Source: Sphingomonas sp. CBMAI 2297 (GTDB lineage: Bacteria; Pseudomonadota; Alphaproteobacteria; Sphingomonadales; Sphingomonadaceae). Taken from it: DNA of 64,000 bases. The stretch covers positions 124,001 to 188,000 of the forward strand of contig NZ_JAPDIR010000004.1 in NCBI RefSeq assembly GCF_029870595.1, given 5' to 3'. Each line of letters opens with the position of its first letter. The stretch's first letter is position 1. Below the pieces are notes generated by a model, which did no database searches, was not told where the DNA came from, and saw only the letters and a program-made list of their open reading frames with translations. The position numbers and the translations under genes were made by a program. Shown here in pieces: positions 33,163-42,265 of the stretch.

Positions 33163-34620
33163 ATGCGACAGCCCGCGGGCAAATTGCTTTTGTTCGGTGC
33201 CACCGGCGACCTTTCCCAGCGGATGCTGCTCCCCTCGCTTTATGGTCTTCATGCCGACGGCCTGCTGCCCGAAGGGCTGACCATCACGGGCACCGCCCGC
33301 TCGGACTATGACGATGCCGGCTTCCGCGCATTCGCCCGCGAAGCGCTCGATCATTTCGTGCCGGCCGACAGGAAGGATGACAGCGCTGTCGGCAGCTTTC
33401 TCGAGCGGATCTTCTATCAGCGGCTCGATGCCTCGAAGACGGAAGGCTTCGCCGCGCTGGCCGAGAAGCTCGGCGACATCTCCAGCGGGCTCGCCATCTT
33501 CCTGTCGACCGCACCTTCGCTGTTCGGGCCCACGATCAAGGGGCTCGAATCCGCCGGGCTGACCGGCGCCAATGTCCGCATCGGGCTGGAGAAACCGCTG
33601 GGCGTCGACCTCCAGTCGAGCCGCATCGTCAACGACATCGTCGCCGAGGCGTTTCCGGAGGATCGCACCTTCCGGATCGACCATTATCTGGGCAAGGAGA
33701 CGGTGCAGAACATCCTGGCGCTGCGCTTCGGCAATTCGCTGTTCGAGCCGGTGTGGAACGCGCAGGGGATCGATCATGTCCAGATCACCGTCTCCGAGAC
33801 GGTCGGCCTCGAAGGTCGCGCGGGCTATTATGACGATGTCGGCGCGCTGCGCGACATGGTGCAGAACCACATGCTCCAGCTGCTCGCGCTGATCGCGATG
33901 GAGCCGCCGGCCCGCTTCGACGGCACCTCGATCCGCGACGAGAAGGTGAAGGTGCTGCGCTCGCTGCGCCCGGTCGCCGGGGCCGATGTGCCCAACCTGA
34001 CCGTGACCGGCCAATATGGCGGCGGCGCGGTGAAGGGCGAGATCGTGCGCTCCTACGACACCGATCTGGAAAAGCCCTCGGACACCGAGACCTTCGTCGC
34101 GATCAAGGCGCATGTCGATAATTGGCGCTGGCACGGCGTGCCCTTCTATCTGCGCACCGGCAAGCGGCTGGCGGAACGGCGCAGCGAGATCGTGATCCAG
34201 TTCAAGCCGGTGCCGCACTCCATCTTCGAGGATCGCGGCGGCGCGCTGAAGCCGAACGTGCTGGTGATCCGCCTCCAGCCCGAGGAATATATCCAGCTGC
34301 TGGTGATGGCGAAGGAGCCCGGGCTCGACCGCGACGGCATCCGCCTGAAGGAAGTGCCGCTGAACCTGAGCCTGGAGCATGAGTTCGCCGGCACTCGCCG
34401 CCGCATCGCCTATGAGCGGCTGTTCCTCGACCTTATCGAAGGCGATCCCACGCTGTTCGTGCGCCGCGACGAGGTGGAGGCGCAATGGGCGTGGATCGAC
34501 GCGATCCGCGAAGGCTGGAAAGCCGGGAATGTGAAGCCCAAGCCCTATGCCTCGGGCAGCTGGGGTCCGAGCGCCGCCATCGCGCTGACCGAGCGCGACG
34601 GCGTGACGTGGAACGAGTGA
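33163..34620 (+). CDS. zwf: Glucose-6-phosphate 1-dehydrogenase
   Basis: A 485-residue NADP-dependent enzyme making 6-phosphogluconolactone, the entry to the Entner-Doudoroff and pentose phosphate routes. The ATG at 33163 follows GAGAGG. The nucleotide loop is LFGATGDLSQRMLLPSL, and the active-site motif RIDHYLGKE lies near residue 172. DMVQNHMLQLL and the C-terminal EGW(K)AGN segment are typical. First gene of the zwf-pgl-edd-glk-eda group. Confidence 0.97.
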   Translation: MRQPAGKLLLFGATGDLSQRMLLPSLYGLHADGLLPEGLTITGTARSDYDDAGFRAFAREALDHFVPADRKDDSAVGSFLERIFYQRLDASKTEGFAALAEKLGDISSGLAIFLSTAPSLFGPTIKGLESAGLTGANVRIGLEKPLGVDLQSSRIVNDIVAEAFPEDRTFRIDHYLGKETVQNILALRFGNSLFEPVWNAQGIDHVQITVSETVGLEGRAGYYDDVGALRDMVQNHMLQLLALIAMEPPARFDGTSIRDEKVKVLRSLRPVAGADVPNLTVTGQYGGGAVKGEIVRSYDTDLEKPSDTETFVAIKAHVDNWRWHGVPFYLRTGKRLAERRSEIVIQFKPVPHSIFEDRGGALKPNVLVIRLQPEEYIQLLVMAKEPGLDRDGIRLKEVPLNLSLEHEFAGTRRRIAYERLFLDLIEGDPTLFVRRDEVEAQWAWIDAIREGWKAGNVKPKPYASGSWGPSAAIALTERDGVTWNE

Positions 34621-34652
34621 GTTGCCGTAAGGCAGTGCCGCGAACTTAACCG

Positions 34653-34679
34653 TCCCCCCGCCTTCGCGGGGATGACGAA
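34653..34679. repeat. Diverged copy of the CCGCCTTCGCGGGGATGACG palindrome family
   Basis: TCCCCCCGCCTTCGCGGGGATGACGAA is a CCCCGC-n-GCGGGG hairpin variant, inserted between zwf and pgl. Confidence 0.6.
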
Positions 34680-34772
34680 CATGGGATATTTGGCGCGAGA
34701 CGATCGTCGGGCAGTTCGGCAGGACGATGATTTTCGAGCCGGGAATACCCATCTGAAACGCAAGGAACGAAC

Positions 34773-35480
34773 ATGACGACCGAAATCGAATGGTGGGACT
34801 ATGACAGCGCCGACGAGATGGCAGAGGCCGTCGCCGGCGACATCGGCTTCATCATCGAGAGCGCGATCGACGCGCGCGGCGCTGCGGTGATCGCGCTGGG
34901 CGGGGGCAAGACCCCGCTGCCGATCTACGAGAAGCTGGCCGGCGCCAAGATCGACTGGAAGCGCGTGACGATCCTTCCCGGCGACGATCGCATCGTGCCG
35001 CTGGGCGATCCGCTCTCCAACGTCACCGCGATCGGCAAGATCTTCATTCCCAAGGGCGCGCGGGTGATCCCGCTGGTGAGCGACAAGGCGCCGGACTACA
35101 AGGCAGCGGGCCGCTCGGCCGACGCGCTGCTCCAGGACGTGCACTGGCCGCTGGATCTCTGCCTGCTCGGCATCGGCACCGACGGGCATTGCGCCTCGAT
35201 CTTCCCGGGCCCCGATTTCGACGAGGCGCTGAACGGACCGAAGGAGCGGCGCGCGCTGGGCGTGATGCCCGATCCCCTGCCGCCGGAAGCGCCGGTCGCC
35301 CGCGTGACTTTGTCGCGCGCCGCCATCGTCTCCGCCCGCGCGCTGATGATCGCGATCACCGGCGAGGCGAAGAAGGAAGTGCTGGAAGCGGCGATCGAGC
35401 AGGGCGCTTCGTCGAGCTATCCGGTCGGCCGCGTCCTCGCCGATGTCGAGCTGCCGGTGGATATCCACTGGGCGGCATGA
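34773..35480 (+). CDS. pgl: 6-phosphogluconolactonase
   Basis: A 235-residue enzyme hydrolysing 6-phosphogluconolactone to 6-phosphogluconate. The ATG follows AAGGAAC. Family motifs are ALGGGKTPLPIYEKL, ILPGDDRIVPLGDPLSN and LCLLGIGTDGHCASIFPGP, matching DevB-type Pgl enzymes. Length is standard. Third step partner between zwf and edd. Confidence 0.95.
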   Translation: MTTEIEWWDYDSADEMAEAVAGDIGFIIESAIDARGAAVIALGGGKTPLPIYEKLAGAKIDWKRVTILPGDDRIVPLGDPLSNVTAIGKIFIPKGARVIPLVSDKAPDYKAAGRSADALLQDVHWPLDLCLLGIGTDGHCASIFPGPDFDEALNGPKERRALGVMPDPLPPEAPVARVTLSRAAIVSARALMIAITGEAKKEVLEAAIEQGASSSYPVGRVLADVELPVDIHWAA

Positions 35481-35651
35481 CGCCTTGCCCGGTTCCCGGC
35501 AAAGCCAGCCCCGAGCGTCCGCCCCGCGGGCGCTCGCGGCGGCCGGGGCCCGGTCGCGATGTCGTTCGAGAGGTTCGGGCGCCTCGACAATCAGCCCGAT
35601 ATCGGGCCCCGGCCGCAGCCGGGGAGCAGCCAGTACAAGCGGAATAGGCAC

Positions 35652-37475
35652 ATGACCCAGCTCCACACCGAAATCGCCGCCGTCACCGATCGGGTGATCG
35701 AACGCTCCAAGGCGCGCCGCCGCGCCTATCTCGCGCTGGTCGAGGCCGAGCGCGAGTCGGGCAACGACCGGCCCAAGCTCGGCTGCGCCAATCTCGCCCA
35801 TGCCTATGCCGGCACCGATGAGCAGCGCGACCAGCTGAAGGCCGGGCACTCGATGAATATCGGCATCGTCACCGCCTATAACGACATGCTGTCGGCGCAT
35901 GCGGTCTATTACCGCTATCCCGAGCAGATGAAGGTCTGGGCGCACGAGGCCGGGGCCACCGCGCAGGTGGCGGGCGGCGTGCCGGCGATGTGCGACGGCG
36001 TGACCCAGGGCTATCAGGGCATGGAGCTCTCGCTGTTCAGCCGCGACACGATCGCGCTGAGCACCGCGGTCGCCCTCTCCCACCGCACCTTCGAAGGCGC
36101 GGCGCTGCTCGGCATCTGCGACAAGATCGTGCCCGGGCTGGTAATGGGCGCGCTGCGCTTCGGCCATCTGCCGATGGTGCTGGTGCCGGGCGGCCCGATG
36201 CGCTCGGGCCTGGCCAACAAGGAGAAGGCGCGGATCCGCGAGCTCTATGCCGAGGGCAAGGTGGGCCGCGACGAACTGCTCGACGCCGAGATCGCCGCCT
36301 ATCACTCCAAGGGCACCTGCACCTTCTACGGCACCGCGAACTCCAACCAGATGATGATGGAGGCGATGGGCCTGCACATGCCGGGCGCGGCCTTCGCCAA
36401 TCCCGGCACCAAGCTACGCCAGGAGCTGACCCGCGCCGCCGTCCACCGGCTCGCCGAGATCGGCTGGAACGGCGACGACTATCGCCCGATCGGCCATGTC
36501 GTCGATGAGAAGGCGATCGTGAACGCCGCCATCGTGCTGCTGGCGACGGGCGGCTCGACCAACCATCTGATCCATGTGCCGGCGTTCGCGCGCGCGGCCG
36601 GGATCACGATCGACTGGGACGATTTCGACCGGCTCTCGCGCGTGGTGCCGCTGCTGGCGCGCGTCTATCCCAACGGCTCGGCCGATGTGAACGGCTTCGA
36701 GGATGTCGGCGGCCCGACCTTCGTGATCCGCGAACTGCTCCGCGCCGGGCTGATGCATGCCGACACGCTGACTGTCGGCAAGGGCGGCATGGCGGACTAT
36801 GGCCGCAAGCCGGAGATGGCCGGCGACGAACTGATATGGGTCGATCACGGCGCCGAGAGCGGCGACGACACCATCCTGCGCACTGCCGAGGCACCTTTTT
36901 CGCCCGAGGGCGGCTTCCGCATCCTCAAGGGCAATCTGGGCCGCGCCTGCATCAAGGTGAGCGCGGTGGAGCGCGAGCGCTGGACGATCGAGGCGCCGTG
37001 CCGCGTCTTCCAGGACCAGGCCGAGGTGCAGCAGGCCTTCAAGGCGGGCGAGCTCGATCGCGATGTGGTGGTGGTCGTGCGCTTCCAGGGCCCCAAGGCC
37101 AATGGCATGCCCGAGCTGCACAAGCTCACCCCGCCGCTGGGCGTCCTCCAGAATCGCGGATACAAGGTCGCGCTGGTGACCGACGGGCGGATGTCGGGCG
37201 CGAGCGGCAAGGTGCCTTGCGCGATCCATCTCAGCCCCGAGGCGCTGGGAGGCGGGCCGATCGGCAAGCTGCGCGACGGCGATGTGGTGCGGCTCTGCGC
37301 CGAGACGGGCGAGCTGAGCGCGCTGGTCGACGCAGCGGAATGGGACGCGCGCGCGCATGTGGCGCCGCCCCCGCCGGCGATCGGCACCGGCCGCGAGCTG
37401 TTCGCGATGCTGCGCCACCATTGCGACGAAGCCGAGCAGGGCGCTTCCGCGATGCTGGCCGAAGCAGGGCTTTAA
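35652..37475 (+). CDS. edd: Phosphogluconate dehydratase
   Basis: A 607-residue Fe-S dehydratase of the IlvD/Edd family converting 6-phosphogluconate to KDPG. The ATG at 35652 follows GGAATAGG. Visible features are [83 protein letters not shown] and [23 protein letters not shown], with cysteines placed to bind the cluster. Diagnostic for the Entner-Doudoroff pathway. Confidence 0.97.
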   Translation: MTQLHTEIAAVTDRVIERSKARRRAYLALVEAERESGNDRPKLGCANLAHAYAGTDEQRDQLKAGHSMNIGIVTAYNDMLSAHAVYYRYPEQMKVWAHEAGATAQVAGGVPAMCDGVTQGYQGMELSLFSRDTIALSTAVALSHRTFEGAALLGICDKIVPGLVMGALRFGHLPMVLVPGGPMRSGLANKEKARIRELYAEGKVGRDELLDAEIAAYHSKGTCTFYGTANSNQMMMEAMGLHMPGAAFANPGTKLRQELTRAAVHRLAEIGWNGDDYRPIGHVVDEKAIVNAAIVLLATGGSTNHLIHVPAFARAAGITIDWDDFDRLSRVVPLLARVYPNGSADVNGFEDVGGPTFVIRELLRAGLMHADTLTVGKGGMADYGRKPEMAGDELIWVDHGAESGDDTILRTAEAPFSPEGGFRILKGNLGRACIKVSAVERERWTIEAPCRVFQDQAEVQQAFKAGELDRDVVVVVRFQGPKANGMPELHKLTPPLGVLQNRGYKVALVTDGRMSGASGKVPCAIHLSPEALGGGPIGKLRDGDVVRLCAETGELSALVDAAEWDARAHVAPPPPAIGTGRELFAMLRHHCDEAEQGASAMLAEAGL

Positions 37476-37483
37476 GCCAAAGC

Positions 37484-37566
37484 CGTCATCCCGGCGAAAG
37501 CCGGGATCTCGTGCGGCTCTCGCCCCGCGCCTTTGCCTCAGATCCCGCCTTTCGCCGGGACGACGG
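37484..37566. repeat. Inverted pair of the CGTCATCCCGGCGAAAGCCGGGATCTCGTGCGGC family
   Basis: A forward copy (37484-37517) and an inverted copy (37537-37566, GATCCCGCCTTTCGCCGGGACGACGG) frame a 19-bp spacer, making an 83-bp MITE-like palindrome between edd and glk. It starts 9 bp after the edd stop codon and may act as a transcript-end hairpin. Confidence 0.8.
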
Positions 37567-37677
37567 AAATATCACGGGACGGTTGTCCTTTACTTCTGCG
37601 TCGCACGGGGGAAGAAGGGCGCAGCCGGGCATGGCAACGTTGACAGGCCCAGGCGGATGAGAGGATCAGGAGCCCGA

Positions 37678-38646
37678 ATGGAAGTCGTCGCGGTCGATAT
37701 CGGGGGCACGCACGCCCGCTTCGCCATTGCCGAAGTGGCAAAGGGCCGCGTGGTCTCGATCAGCGAGCCGATCACACAGAAGGTGGCGGAACATGCCAGC
37801 CTGCAGCTCGCCTGGCAGGCCTATGGCGAGACGCTGGGTCGGGACTTGCCCAAGGCGGCGGCGCTGGCCGTGGCCTCGCCGGTGGGCGGCGACATCATCA
37901 AGCTCACCAACAATCCCTGGATCATCCGTCCTGCCCTGATCCCCGAGCGGCTGGGCGCCGACAGCTGGACGGTGGTCAATGATTTCGAGGCGATCGGCCA
38001 TGCCGTCGCGCAGATGGGCGAGGAGCATTTCCTCCATCTGTGCGGGCCGGACCAGGCGCTGCCGGAAAAGGGGTCGATCACCGTGTGCGGCCCCGGCACC
38101 GGCCTGGGCGTGGCCCAGGTCTTCCGCCACCGCGCCGGATATGACGTGATCGCCACCGAAGGCGGGCACAGCGATTTCGCGCCGCTCGACCCGATCGAGG
38201 ATGCGCTCGTGAAGCGCCTGCGCAAGACCTATACCCGCGTCTCCAAGGAGCGCGTGGTGGCCGGCCCGGCGATCGTCTCGCTCTATGAGACGCTGGCGGA
38301 GCTCGAGGGCAAGCCGGTCCACCGGCTCGACGACAAGGCGATCTGGGGTCTCGCGCTGGAGGGCAAGGACGAACTGGCGGTGGCCGCGCTCGACCGCTTC
38401 TGCCTGAGCCTGGGCGCAGTTGCCGGCGACCTGGCGCTGTGCCACGGCCCAAGCGGCGTGGTGATTGCCGGCGGTCTGGGGTTGCGACTCAAGGACCATC
38501 TGTTGCAGTCGGGCTTCGGCCAGCGGTTCGTCGCCAAGGGCCGGTTCCAGGGGCTGATGTCTTCCATTCCGGTGAAGCTCATCACGCACCCGCAGCCGGG
38601 CCTGTACGGCGCCGCCGCGGCGTTCGCGCAGGAGCATGCCCTTTGA
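37678..38646 (+). CDS. glk: Glucokinase
   Basis: A 322-residue ATP-dependent kinase phosphorylating glucose. The ATG at 37678 follows ATCAGGAGC. The phosphate-1 motif VVAVDIGGTHARFAIAEV is at the N-terminus; NDFEAIGHAVAQMG, CGPGTGLGVAQVF and EGGHSDFAPLDP mark the sugar-binding and phosphate-2 regions of the Glk (proteobacterial) type. It sits between edd and eda and overlaps eda. Confidence 0.95.
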   Translation: MEVVAVDIGGTHARFAIAEVAKGRVVSISEPITQKVAEHASLQLAWQAYGETLGRDLPKAAALAVASPVGGDIIKLTNNPWIIRPALIPERLGADSWTVVNDFEAIGHAVAQMGEEHFLHLCGPDQALPEKGSITVCGPGTGLGVAQVFRHRAGYDVIATEGGHSDFAPLDPIEDALVKRLRKTYTRVSKERVVAGPAIVSLYETLAELEGKPVHRLDDKAIWGLALEGKDELAVAALDRFCLSLGAVAGDLALCHGPSGVVIAGGLGLRLKDHLLQSGFGQRFVAKGRFQGLMSSIPVKLITHPQPGLYGAAAAFAQEHAL

Positions 38647-39251
38647 ATATCGAAGCCATCATGAAGACCGCGCCGGTGATCCCGGTGCTCGTGATCGAAG
38701 ACGCCGCCACGGCCCGGCCGCTGGCGGAGGCGCTGGTGAAGGGCGGCCTGCGCGTGCTCGAGGTGACGCTGCGCACCGGGGCCGCACTGGAGGCGATCGC
38801 CGAGATGAAGAAGGTCGAGGGCGCGATCGTCGGCGCGGGCACGGTGGTGAACACCGAGCAGTTCGAGCAGGTGATGAAGGCCGATGCCGAGTTCATCGTC
38901 TCGCCGGGCCTGACCGACCGGCTGGGCGACGCGATCGTGCGCAGCGGCGTGCCTTATCTGCCGGGCGTGGCCAATGCCGGCGACATCATGCGCGGGCTCG
39001 ACCTGGGCCTGGCGCATTTCAAGTTCTTCCCGGCCGAGACTTCGGGCGGGCTGAAGGCTCTGAAGGCGCTCGCCGCGCCCTTCTACCAGTGCAAATTCTG
39101 CCCGACCGGCGGCATCTCGGCCGCGACCGCGCCGGAATGGCTGGCGTTCGATCCGATCCTGTGCGTCGGCGGCTCCTGGGTCACCCCCAAGGGCGCGAGC
39201 TACGAGCAGGTCGAGGCACTGGCGCGCGAAGCGGCGACGCTGAAGGGCTGA
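38643..39251 (+). CDS. eda: KDPG aldolase (2-dehydro-3-deoxyphosphogluconate aldolase)
   Basis: A 202-residue class-I aldolase splitting KDPG into pyruvate and glyceraldehyde-3-phosphate. The Schiff-base Lys lies in AHFKFFPAE (near residue 127) and the catalytic Glu in LEVTLRT (residue 40). I prefer the TTG at 38643, which overlaps the glk stop (TTGA) and restores the usual NIEAIMKTAPVIPVL start; the ATG at 38661 is an alternative. Last gene of the pathway cluster. Confidence 0.95.
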   Translation: MNIEAIMKTAPVIPVLVIEDAATARPLAEALVKGGLRVLEVTLRTGAALEAIAEMKKVEGAIVGAGTVVNTEQFEQVMKADAEFIVSPGLTDRLGDAIVRSGVPYLPGVANAGDIMRGLDLGLAHFKFFPAETSGGLKALKALAAPFYQCKFCPTGGISAATAPEWLAFDPILCVGGSWVTPKGASYEQVEALAREAATLKG

Positions 39252-39256
39252 TCGCC

Positions 39257-39332
39257 TGAGACCCCGGCTTTCGCCGGGCGACGGCCCTCAAACAAATATC
39301 GTATCCCGGCGAAAGCCCGGGATCTCGGGCGG
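39257..39332. repeat. Inverted repeat pair downstream of eda
   Basis: A degenerate inverted copy (39257-39284, GAGACCCCGGCTTTCGCCGGGCGACGG) is followed by a forward copy (39300-39332, ATCCCGGCGAAAGCCCGGGATCTCGGGCGGC). The second copy is also the right boundary of the GIY-YIG unit. Confidence 0.75.
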
Positions 39333-39334
39333 CT

Positions 39335-39610
39335 CCATTCCCGAATGTCGTCGAACAATCGCGCCATTCGGGATTGGAGCGCTCGATCCACTCGAGCTTC
39401 CATTCTCGCCTCCACTCCTTGAGCGAGCTTCTCGCGACGGATCGCGTCGTCGATCATGTCATGGGGCTCGGGCTGGAAGCTGTACCGAGCGCGGAATTTC
39501 GAGCCCTTGCCTTCGCGGTGCTGCTGGACGCGTTGGGCGGGCGAGGCTGCGACCCCGATGCACGGCACGCCGTGCGACTTGTGGTCCAGCCGGCCGCCCT
39601 GCCCCTTCAT
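39335..39610 (-). pseudogene. Decayed GIY-YIG nuclease gene inside a repeat-bounded unit
   Basis: Read on the minus strand from the ATG at 39610, the sequence encodes parts of a small GIY-YIG endonuclease: SHGVPCIGV (the YIG half), QQHREGKGSKFRARY, and EPHDMIDDAIRREK. A one-base insertion near 39428 then shifts the frame, after which LKEWRREWKLEWIERSNPEW continues the family sequence. A one-base deletion near 39357 removes the expected DLFDD ending. A short in-frame gap also lies near the middle. The start codon abuts one repeat copy and the 3' end lies 3 bp from another, inverted, copy. Confidence 0.7.
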
Positions 39611-39643
39611 CGCCCGAGATCCCGGCTTTCGCCGGGATGACGG
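39611..39643. repeat. Inverted repeat copy at the start of the GIY-YIG unit
   Basis: CGCCCGAGATCCCGGCTTTCGCCGGGATGACGG is the exact-type reverse complement of the copy at 39300-39332 over its CGGGCG-ATCTC-CCGGC core. Together they bracket the nuclease pseudogene. Confidence 0.8.
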
Positions 39644-39718
39644 TATAGTAGCCATGGCCGCACATCTGGGACGGAATGCCCCATTTCCATCGCGGGCTAT
39701 CCACACCACATACCCGCC

Positions 39719-40123
39719 ATGGAAAAGACCGGCACACCCTCCGCCCATGCCATCGCGATGCGCGACGAGAAGCGGCGGACGGCGGCGGAGATGGGGATCG
39801 ACGATGCCTATGTCTCCGAGCTGGTCGAGCGCTTCTATGGTCGCGTGCAAGCCGATCCGGTGCTGGGCCCGGTCTTCGGCGCGCGGATCACCGATTGGGA
39901 GCCGCATCTCGCCCAGATGAAGCGCTTCTGGCGCTCGGTCCTGTTCAGCAGCGGCGAGTATCTGGGGCGGCCGATGCCGCTGCACCTCGCCATGCCGGGG
40001 CTCGATAAGCCGATGTTCGCGCGCTGGCTCGACCTGTTCGCCGCGACCCTGGCCGAGATCGGTGGCGGGGACGCCGCCGAGCATGTCCATGAGCGCGCCC
40101 GGAGATCGCGAACAGCTTCCTGA
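39719..40123 (+). CDS. Group III truncated haemoglobin, C-terminus frameshifted
   Basis: A 134-residue protein matching group III truncated globins: YVSELVERFYGRVQADPVLGPVFGARITDWEPHLAQMKRFWRSVLFSSGEYLGRPMPLHLAMPGL. These proteins bind haem and oxygen or NO. The chain ends abruptly in RRSRTAS, but in another frame the DNA continues as IANSFLNGIAVHHHGKLG to a stop at 40185, the kind of end expected. A one-base loss near 40102 explains this. The position where the proximal His is usual (HF-RWL) reads MFARWL here, so haem binding is doubtful. A recent loss of function, or a sequencing error, are both possible. Confidence 0.75.
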   Translation: MEKTGTPSAHAIAMRDEKRRTAAEMGIDDAYVSELVERFYGRVQADPVLGPVFGARITDWEPHLAQMKRFWRSVLFSSGEYLGRPMPLHLAMPGLDKPMFARWLDLFAATLAEIGGGDAAEHVHERARRSRTAS

Positions 40124-40206
40124 ACGGCATCGCCGTCCACCACCACGGCAAGCTTGGATTGGGGCCGGGCGAAGGCTTCGCCTGAAGCCGTACCCGAACC
40201 CTCTCG

Positions 40207-41817
40207 TCAGTTCTTGCCGGCCTTGGCCTCCGGACGCGCCGGCGGGCTGCTCGAGGCCGCGGCGCGCAGCGCATCGTCATACCAGGTCGCGAGATCGCGG
40301 TGCATCTCGGGCAGCGTGTCCGGATTCAGATACACCATGTGCCCGGCATGATAGTAAGTGAAGCGGATGTTCTTCTGGAGCTGCGAATCCAGCAACATGT
40401 GGCTGACATCGAACTCCGCGCCGTAAAAGGGCGTGGCGAAGTCGAAATAGCCGTTGATGAACAACACCTTGAGATAGGGATTGGTGCGCATGGTATAGGC
40501 GAGGTCGACGGCGCTGTCCGGCGCCAGATGGGTACCGTCGCCCGGCGCGCGATGCTTCCAGTCCCATTCGAAGCCCGGGCCCCGCGCGCTCATGCGATAG
40601 GGCATGTCCGTCTTGTAGCCGAGCACGCGCGTCGCATAGTCTTGGAACGTCGCGACAAAGGCACCCGAGACCGCGGTCGAGGCGGGATCGTCCTCGGGGC
40701 TGTCGGCATTGGCATCGGTAACGTTCAGCAGGTAGCGGGAGTCGAGCCGGCCCACGGCCAGGCGGCGATCCCGCAGCAGCTCGGTCTGGAAGCGCGGCAG
40801 AGTGAGGCGCAGGTCGGCGCGCAGGATATAGGCTTGGCCGATGCCGGTATATTCGGCCATCTTTGCCGCGACCGCGGCCTTTTCCTCCGGCGAGATCGTC
40901 GATCCCTTGGCCAGCGCCGCGGCATAGGGGCCGCTGGTGAAGGCTCGCACTTCGTCGAGAAAGGCGCCCAGGTCCGCCGGGCGGTTCTGCAGGCGGTTGT
41001 GATACCAGGCCGTCGCCGCCATCGTCGGGAACAGGGTAAGATAATTCTGGTCATAGCCCGGCTGGCGCACGCCATAGTTCATGATCGTCGAGAACTGGAC
41101 GATGCCGTTGAGGCTGAGGCCCGCGGATTCGAGCTTGGCGGCAACCACCGGGTTGCGCAGCGTGCCATAGCTTTCGCCGAACAGGAATTTCGGGGAGGCC
41201 CAGCGGTTGAACTTGCTGGTGTAGCGCAGGATCGCGCGGGCGAAGCCATCGGCGTCCTGGTCGACGCCCCAGAAATCCTTGCCGGTCTTGTCGCCCAGCG
41301 GCCGCGACCAGCCGGCGCCGATCGCGTCGACGAACACCATGTCGGTCTTGTCGATCAGCGAATGGGAATTGGGGCCGAAGCCATAGGGTGCTGGGCGGAT
41401 ATATTCGGGATTGGCGGTGGTCACGCGCACCGGCGCGAAGCTGCCCATGTGCAGCCAGATCGTCGGTGAGCCAGGGCCGCCATTGTAGAAGAAGGTAACC
41501 GGGCGCGGCCCCTTCCCCACCCCATCCCGGGTATAGGCGGTGTAGAAATAGGATGCGGTGGGCTTGCCCTCGTCATCGCGGACGGTGAGCGTGCCGGCGG
41601 TGGCGGTATAGGCGATGTTCTGCCCCGCCACCGTCACGGCGCCATGGCTGACCGCGCTGGCTTCCGCGACGGGCGGACGCGCCCATGCCGCCTCGGCCTC
41701 CGCCTTCAGCTGCTCGCGATAGCCCTGCCCCTTGGCGGCCGGCGGCTCGGCCTTGTCCTGTGCCCAGGCCGGCGCGGCGGTGGCAAGCAGAAGGCTGGGC
41801 AGGACAAGGCGATGCAT
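40207..41817 (-). CDS. Secreted S10-family serine carboxypeptidase
   Basis: A 536-residue exported peptidase with signal peptide MHRLVLPSLLLATAAPAWAQ. The S10 triad is recognisable: FLFGESYGTLR for the nucleophile Ser, INGYFDFATPF for the Asp and FTYYHAGHMVYLN for the His. VTFFYNGGPGSPTIWLHMGSFAP is the oxyanion/substrate loop. It removes C-terminal residues from peptides outside the cytoplasm. Monocistronic on the minus strand. Confidence 0.92.
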   Translation of the reverse strand: MHRLVLPSLLLATAAPAWAQDKAEPPAAKGQGYREQLKAEAEAAWARPPVAEASAVSHGAVTVAGQNIAYTATAGTLTVRDDEGKPTASYFYTAYTRDGVGKGPRPVTFFYNGGPGSPTIWLHMGSFAPVRVTTANPEYIRPAPYGFGPNSHSLIDKTDMVFVDAIGAGWSRPLGDKTGKDFWGVDQDADGFARAILRYTSKFNRWASPKFLFGESYGTLRNPVVAAKLESAGLSLNGIVQFSTIMNYGVRQPGYDQNYLTLFPTMAATAWYHNRLQNRPADLGAFLDEVRAFTSGPYAAALAKGSTISPEEKAAVAAKMAEYTGIGQAYILRADLRLTLPRFQTELLRDRRLAVGRLDSRYLLNVTDANADSPEDDPASTAVSGAFVATFQDYATRVLGYKTDMPYRMSARGPGFEWDWKHRAPGDGTHLAPDSAVDLAYTMRTNPYLKVLFINGYFDFATPFYGAEFDVSHMLLDSQLQKNIRFTYYHAGHMVYLNPDTLPEMHRDLATWYDDALRAAASSSPPARPEAKAGKN

Positions 41818-41995
41818 GCGGCGATTCCCCGGTTTCGTAGCGATGACGAAACAATGTTACACGCCGCGATTTGGGAGACAAGCGGACGGGGATGTCCTGC
41901 GGATATCCCTCGCCGGGGAAGCGGCACGGCGGAATGCAGATCCACCCACTGCCCTCCCTCTTCCACGCGACGAGGCCCGCCTGGCGGCAAAGGCA

Positions 41996-42265
41996 TCAGA
42001 AGGGATAGTCGCCTTCGTCTTCGCGGAACAGCGTTCCCGATTGGAACTCCACCAATAGCCGGGTTCGACTATCCACTGTGCCGAAAATCAGCACCCGGTC
42101 CCGATAGAGATAGGAACCACCGACATAGCAGGGCACCCCATCCAACAGCCTCTCAAGGAAACCGGGTACGGCGATCGCGATCGCTTCGCCATCCTCAAGC
42201 ACAAGCGTCGCATTGTCGCCGATGACCCGCAGTTCGCCGCGCAACTCTTGCACGGCCCGGATCAC
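41996..42265 (-). CDS. Small hypothetical protein coupled to mltG
   Basis: An 89-residue soluble protein. The GTG start at 42265 overlaps the mltG stop (GTGA) and follows GGGGAGAG, so translation is coupled. The sequence is acidic and strand-rich (LRGELRVIGDNATLVLEDGEA, then PCYVGGSYLYRDRVLIFGTVD). It has no cysteine motif, signal or membrane helix, and I recognise no family. It may be an accessory of the division/lipid operon, but nothing proves it. Confidence 0.6.
   Translation of the reverse strand: MIRAVQELRGELRVIGDNATLVLEDGEAIAIAVPGFLERLLDGVPCYVGGSYLYRDRVLIFGTVDSRTRLLVEFQSGTLFREDEGDYPF

Noticed and set aside
39374-39640. Plus-strand 88-codon frame in the repeat region
   Set aside because: It is the complement of the GIY-YIG pseudogene and its repeat.
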